A stretch of DNA of 9,019 nucleotides from contig JACPGN010000127.1 in the NCBI GenBank assembly GCA_016182435.1, positions 1 through 9,019 of the forward strand. Reading direction: 5' to 3'. The position numbers and the translations under genes are program-made. This document shows, piece by piece, positions 6,725-9,019 of this stretch; position 1 is the stretch's first letter, and the number at the start of each line of letters is the position of its first letter. Source of the DNA: Lentisphaerota bacterium. GTDB lineage: Bacteria > Verrucomicrobiota > Kiritimatiellia > JAAZAB01. Under the pieces are notes generated by a model. The model was not told where the DNA came from. It searched no databases and saw only the letters and a list, made by a program, of their open reading frames with translations.

Positions 6725-7506
6725 TATTTCTTGTCGAAGTTAGGGCTATACATCCTGGATAAGTCTGTTTCCTCGGCGTATTTCCGCATGACTTCTTCGT
6801 AGTGCCCGTGATTCCAAACCGGTGGATGCGTCTTTCGATATTCAACTACAGAGGGAAAATCCCTCTGGAAACAAACCGTCATATATGTGTCCCCCCATAA
6901 ATAATCGGGAAACCTCCAACGGAGAGACAATCTGTTGACCAAGTAGTCGTTAGCAACAGGCAGCAGACAGTCAATTTCGTGCTCAAGCATATGAACAACC
7001 CATTTATATTGATTTGAGTTCACCTCTACCGCATTACTACTACGCAGTAGCTTCAGAATTCGAACATTCTCGGCTGTTGCTACGGATGATCGGCGAAGTT
7101 CTTCCATAATCCATCCTGTGCCGTGGGAGTAATCCATCGCTCTGATAAGTATGAATGCAAAGACAACCAAGCAAAAATATTGCGTGATAAGCGAAGACCT
7201 GAGCCATGTCCACCTGATCTGTTCCAAAATCATCACTATGAGTGTTGATAAGAAGACGAAAAACGTCACAGTGAACAAAGTGGGGTTCCTTAATCGATGG
7301 ATATTTATACCTGTAAACCCGCTCAGTCCAGAAATAAATTCGGCCCAAAGAAACATCGCCCCAACTATGAATACTCCCAAAAAACGAAGCACCCCCAATA
7401 GGCCCGTATAATCTCCAAGTCCCGCACGAAGGCGACGAGGCAGTACGATGAGAAATATTCCCAGTATAATTCCTGCAATAAAAAGAACCCAACTCATCGC
7501 ATCCAT
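6724..7506 (-). CDS. Hypothetical four-helix membrane protein
   Basis: I do not recognise this family. The 260-residue protein has four clear hydrophobic segments (about 5-23, 37-58, 76-95 and 106-123), followed by a soluble C-terminal region of about 135 residues rich in charged and aromatic residues, with no motif I can name. The start ATG at 7506 is well supported by GGAGG six bases upstream. The gene faces the housekeeping cluster tail-to-tail, and sampled lines are near 40% GC against about 65% for the + strand genes, suggesting recent acquisition. Its TAG stop overlaps the first core box of the attC-like element, so it may be the gene of a mobile cassette. A function in sensing or defence is possible from context but not shown by sequence. 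Confidence 0.75.
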   Translation of the reverse strand: MDAMSWVLFIAGIILGIFLIVLPRRLRAGLGDYTGLLGVLRFLGVFIVGAMFLWAEFISGLSGFTGINIHRLRNPTLFTVTFFVFLSTLIVMILEQIRWTWLRSSLITQYFCLVVFAFILIRAMDYSHGTGWIMEELRRSSVATAENVRILKLLRSSNAVEVNSNQYKWVVHMLEHEIDCLLPVANDYLVNRLSLRWRFPDYLWGDTYMTVCFQRDFPSVVEYRKTHPPVWNHGHYEEVMRKYAEETDLSRMYSPNFDKK

Positions 7507-7597
7507 TGTTTACCTCCAAGTTTCTCTATATGAGCGAGAGCCAAACGCCCGGCATTCCGTTCTCTTTCCCTTCTGGTCAACAGCGTCGTTTCCAGAT

Positions 7598-7613
7598 TTC
7601 AACAATTGTTGAA
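7598..7613. promoter_or_regulatory. 16-bp perfect palindrome upstream of the membrane-protein gene
   Basis: TTCAACAATTGTTGAA is a perfect inverted repeat about 92 bp upstream of the membrane-protein start. A third half-site, GTTGAA, follows directly at 7616-7621 on the + strand. The symmetry and position in the 141-bp gap between two genes fit an operator for a dimeric regulator, but none is encoded in the window. The rest of the gap (7507-7647) shows a small CCGAA/TTCGG hairpin next to the upstream stop and the GGAGG ribosome site. Confidence 0.4.
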
Positions 7614-7647
7614 GTGTTGAAACATTCCCGAAACTTCGGCGATGTCC

Positions 7648-7845
7648 TCAAGACTTCGCATCAAAGGCGAAGCATTGAAACTCCTTCTTTCCATCTCGAT
7701 CGGCTCGCGTCAGCGTGCAAAGAATCTCTTCGTCTGGATCGTCGTCTTTCCTACAAGAGACGCACAAACTCGGTTTCACGATCAGGTCAGGATTGATCTC
7801 CGTCCCGTCGTCCCGGAAGAATCCCGATTTCGGCTCTCCGTTCAT
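7648..7845 (-). CDS. Small four-cysteine protein, probably metal-binding
   Basis: The 65-residue protein MNGEPKSGFF...FDAKS has four cysteines (Cys28, Cys31, Cys43, Cys58) in the spacing C-x2-C-x11-C-x14-C, around an acidic stretch KDDDPDEE. This suggests a zinc or iron-sulphur site; it resembles short uncharacterised bacterial proteins of the type INPDLI.KPSLC..C.KDDDP.EEILC, recalled from memory and not searched. The start at 7845 is preferred over the upstream in-frame ATGs because AGGAG lies seven bases before it and a longer protein would overlap the toxin gene. It follows the toxin stop by 46 bp on the same strand and could be co-transcribed with the toxin-antitoxin pair, but it is not a known component of such systems. 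Confidence 0.7.
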   Translation of the reverse strand: MNGEPKSGFFRDDGTEINPDLIVKPSLCVSCRKDDDPDEEILCTLTRADRDGKKEFQCFAFDAKS

Positions 7846-7891
7846 TTCCTGTCTCCTGTCCGAGTGGGCTAACTTGCAAAAAATGGCGCAG

Positions 7892-8215
7892 CTATTTTTT
7901 GCCAAGTTCTGCCCGTGGTTCGGCTTCTTGGTCTCGTCGGAGCACATCCTGCGCTCCATGCAAAACGGCAAGGACATCAATCTGGTCAGGCTTAAGGTGG
8001 TAGATAATACGATACGGACCCTCGATCACTTCCCGAATCTGGTCCGTCTCGTACTCTGGGACTCTACGGCCGGAGAGCGGGAAGTCCGCAATCTGCTGTG
8101 AGCGGTGGGTGAGGCGATCGACCATGCGCTGCGCATACTCAGGGGAATCTTTAGCAATGTAGGCATAAATCGCATCAAGATGATCCTCGGCCGTGTTTGT
8201 CCAGTGGACTTTCAT
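7892..8215 (-). CDS. Type II toxin, ParE/RelE family
   Basis: The 107-residue protein has the family fold markers: an N-terminal VHWTNTAEDHLDAIYAYIAKDSPEYA helical hairpin (3-28), DFPLSGRRVPEY (44-55), and the C-terminal strands EGPYRIIYHL (65-74) and IDVLAVLHGAQDV (79-91). Members either poison gyrase (ParE) or cut mRNA on the ribosome (RelE); the residues seen do not settle which, though the SGRRVPE and HGARD-like features are more often found in ParE-like entries. Its ATG overlaps the antitoxin stop by four bases (ATGA), so translation is coupled. The last 15 residues (RRDQEAEPRAELGKK) extend past the usual end and may be a variable tail. Confidence 0.93.
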   Translation of the reverse strand: MKVHWTNTAEDHLDAIYAYIAKDSPEYAQRMVDRLTHRSQQIADFPLSGRRVPEYETDQIREVIEGPYRIIYHLKPDQIDVLAVLHGAQDVLRRDQEAEPRAELGKK

Positions 8216-8400
8216 TCGGGCAGGCCGTATTTCTTCCGGACATCCCGAACGTCCTTGGTGCGGCCAGCCTTGCTGTCGGCAAGGCCCTGTTCGATTACTT
8301 CACGAACGTATATTTCGTGCATAAGATCATCCCACGAGGAGTCTTCGGGCATTTTGTCGACAAGCTTGTGAGCTTGGTCTCTGGTCATTGTGGTCGGCAT
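8212..8400 (-). CDS. Antitoxin of the ParE/RelE-type module
   Basis: The 62-residue, charged protein fits the small antitoxins paired with ParE/RelE toxins: a central PEDSSWDDLMHEIYVREVIEQGLADS segment (18-43), commonly seen in this antitoxin group, followed by a basic/acidic tail DVRDVRKKYGLPE likely to wrap the toxin. The first ATG (8400) has GGAGG six bases upstream; an ATG four codons later lacks this spacing. No obvious ribbon-helix-helix N-terminus is visible, so DNA binding is uncertain. It is the first gene of the pair, expressed from the promoter directly upstream, and overlaps the toxin start by four bases. Confidence 0.9.
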   Translation of the reverse strand: MPTTMTRDQAHKLVDKMPEDSSWDDLMHEIYVREVIEQGLADSKAGRTKDVRDVRKKYGLPE

Positions 8401-8417
8401 ATTTTTCCTCCAATAGA

Positions 8418-8427
8418 TTTAGCTAAA
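8418..8427. promoter_or_regulatory. Possible autoregulatory operator of the toxin-antitoxin operon
   Basis: TTTAGCTAAA is a perfect 10-bp palindrome that touches the -10 element and covers the expected transcription start. Toxin-antitoxin complexes commonly repress their own promoter at such sites; binding here is inferred from position only. Confidence 0.4.
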
Positions 8428-8455
8428 ATATATCAGCCATTTGTTGAGAAATCAA
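8427..8455 (-). promoter_or_regulatory. Promoter of the toxin-antitoxin operon
   Basis: On the - strand, TTGATT (8455-8450) and TATATT (8432-8427) are separated by exactly 17 bases, a good sigma-70-type promoter. It lies in a very AT-rich stretch (about 28% GC counted over 8401-8460) and ends 26 bases before the antitoxin ATG. Confidence 0.7.
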
Positions 8456-8486
8456 TATCGGAAAGCCGATTGGGTTTTCCTCTTTG

Positions 8487-8642
8487 TCACAAATGAAATT
8501 GGTATTGAACAGATATTACTTTATCACCGTCAGCGGATGTTAATACGTTTGGATTGATCGACCGCTCTTCTTCTATGGAGTAATGCCAGGGAAGAAACAA
8601 AGAACTCGAAAGAATGGCTGCCGCTATAATTAATAACCTCAA
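8487..8642 (-). CDS. Possible small secreted or membrane ORF overlapping the transpeptidase fragment
   Basis: A 51-codon frame from a TTG (8642) reads (M)RLLIIAAAILSSSLFLPW then HYSIEEERSINPNVLTSADGDKVISVQYQFHL. The first 19 residues look like a signal peptide or membrane anchor: one basic residue followed by a long hydrophobic stretch. It overlaps the last 36 codons of the transpeptidase-like frame in another frame; those codons have lost resemblance to the transpeptidase family, so this frame may be the real coding content of 8487-8642. Against it: no Shine-Dalgarno sequence and a non-ATG start, so it may itself be a fragment joined at a deletion junction. I do not recognise a family. Confidence 0.35.
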   Translation of the reverse strand: MRLLIIAAAILSSSLFLPWHYSIEEERSINPNVLTSADGDKVISVQYQFHL

Positions 8643-8895
8643 CGGTTCGTTCGGCTTTGATCCCGACGAGCGCCATGCGTTTGGGCGGATATGTCACGCC
8701 GAGCAGATCGAATGCTGGCATTAGCCTTGTGCGGACGACATCGCCATACTGTGCAACGCGGCTGGCGACGGTATACCTTCCCTTGAGGATTTGAAGCGCT
8801 GCGACGACGGGCCGTTGCAGCCGCGCCCTGAAGGGAATGGCGCAAACAGCGGCCACCAGCAATGCCAGCAGAATATGGATTCTCCTGATTCTCAT
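8530..8895 (-). pseudogene. N-terminal fragment of an L,D-transpeptidase (YkuD-family) protein
   Basis: The frame encodes 121 residues. Residues 1-20 form an N-terminal membrane anchor (MRIRRIHILLALLVAAVCAI). Residues 38-87 (KGRYTVASRVAQYG, RTRLMPAFDLLGVTYPP, MALVGIKAERTVEV) match, as I recall the family, the segment preceding the catalytic domain in anchored bacterial L,D-transpeptidases, which crosslink peptidoglycan or attach proteins to it. Those proteins are about 230-260 residues and carry a YkuD domain with a catalytic HGxxxxxGC-type Cys motif. Here the sequence diverges after about residue 88 and stops; no catalytic domain is present. The remnant is therefore probably non-functional, cut by deletion or insertion near 8640. 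The ATG at 8895 has no clear ribosome site. Confidence 0.6.
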
Positions 8896-8907
8896 TTTTT
8901 ATCACTG

Positions 8908-8973
8908 GCACAACGTCAGCGCTCTGGCTGAGGCGCGTCTTCCGCGCCGATAGCCTCCGACGCTTGGTTCGCC
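8908..8973 (-). other. Strong imperfect hairpin with attC-like ends upstream of the transpeptidase fragment
   Basis: On the - strand the arms are TGGCGAAC (8974-8967) with GTTGTGCCA (8914-8906), AGCG (8964-8961) with CGCT (8921-8918), GGCT with AGCC, and GGCGCG with CGCGCC around GAAGA, separated by small asymmetric internal loops (5 against 4 bases, 3 against 2). The inner ends AACCAA and GACGTT are shared with the element at 6659-6724. The core boxes do not fit RYYYAAC or GTTRRRY fully, and a coding frame may run through it, so an attC assignment is weak. It could also be a terminator-like or simple intergenic structure. Confidence 0.3.
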
Positions 8974-9019
8974 ACTGCTCTCTCTGTTCCCAGGACCTGT
9001 CCATCCGGAAGCAGAATGA
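8916..9019 (-). CDS. Possible C-terminal end of a gene entering from the right edge
   Basis: An open frame from the window edge reads ILLPDGQVLG, TERAVANQAS, EAIGAEDAPQPER and ends at TGA (8918-8916). The composition is typical of a real protein tail (balanced acidic, Ala and Gln residues), unlike the Arg-rich competing frame over the same bases. It ends 20 bp before the ATG of the transpeptidase fragment on the same strand. With only 33 residues visible no family can be named, and the overlap with a strong hairpin leaves the call uncertain. Confidence 0.3.
   Translation of the reverse strand, partial: ILLPDGQVLGTERAVANQASEAIGAEDAPQPER

Noticed and set aside
7507..7647. Possible attC between the four-Cys gene and the membrane-protein gene
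   Set aside because: No RYYYAAC/GTTRRRY pair with a bulged stem could be found; the symmetric element there is a plain 16-bp palindrome.
7846..7980. Longer 110-residue version of the four-Cys protein
   Set aside because: It would overlap the toxin gene by about 90 bases and has no ribosome site, while the 65-residue form has AGGAG at good spacing.
8639..9004. 121-codon Arg-rich frame on the - strand
   Set aside because: It overlaps the transpeptidase-like sequence, is extremely rich in Arg and Ser, and has no family resemblance; the alternative frame at 8916-9019 reads more like protein.
1..9019. CRISPR arrays, tRNA or rRNA genes, insertion sequences
   Set aside because: No spaced direct repeats, cloverleaf, rRNA-like sequence or transposase-like frame was recognised on reading both strands.

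Overview
The window looks like chromosomal DNA from an uncultured or little-studied environmental bacterium. The left two thirds are GC-rich (about 60-67% in lines counted by eye). A secreted caspase-like protein with FG-GAP/VCBS-type repeats, a pyrophosphate-type phosphofructokinase and small mosaic intergenic hairpins together suggest the PVC superphylum (Verrucomicrobiota, Kiritimatiellota or relatives). This placement is an inference; no rRNA or other phylogenetic marker was analysed.

Layout. (1) Bases 1-3044, + strand: a large secreted protein, 5' end outside the window, with PPC-like beta domains, a fibronectin type III domain, a C14 caspase-like domain with its His/Cys dyad, an EF-hand-like loop and six 46-49 residue repeats. 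(2) Bases 3045-3219: a gene-free stretch packed with four hairpins, two of which share a mosaic plan. (3) Bases 3220-6664, + strand: four closely spaced housekeeping genes: uppP (undecaprenyl-pyrophosphate phosphatase), trmB (tRNA m7G46 methyltransferase), a PPi-type phosphofructokinase, and a Mut7-C RNase-domain protein with a zinc ribbon. The phosphofructokinase gene has its own leader, and its ribosome site lies in the loop of a 9-bp inverted repeat. (4) Bases 6665-9019: everything switches to the - strand, GC falls (about 40% in parts of the first gene, under 30% at the toxin-antitoxin promoter) and the genes become accessory in type: a four-helix membrane protein of unknown function, a 65-residue four-cysteine protein, a ParE/RelE toxin with its antitoxin and a clear promoter, a possible small secreted ORF, the N-terminal fragment of an L,D-transpeptidase, and the possible tail of another gene at the window edge.

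The most interesting signal is at the boundary between (3) and (4). Immediately after the Mut7-C stop codon, and starting at the stop codon of the - strand membrane-protein gene, is a 66-bp element with the layout of an integron attC site: RYYYAAC and GTTRRRY ends around an imperfect stem with one extra base in the L'' arm. A weaker hairpin near 8908-8973 has the same AACCAA...GACGTT inner ends. Same-strand accessory genes, a toxin-antitoxin pair and low GC fit a small or decayed gene-cassette region. No integrase is present in the window, and most gene junctions lack attC-like sites, so this remains a hypothesis; a bidirectional terminator is the main alternative.
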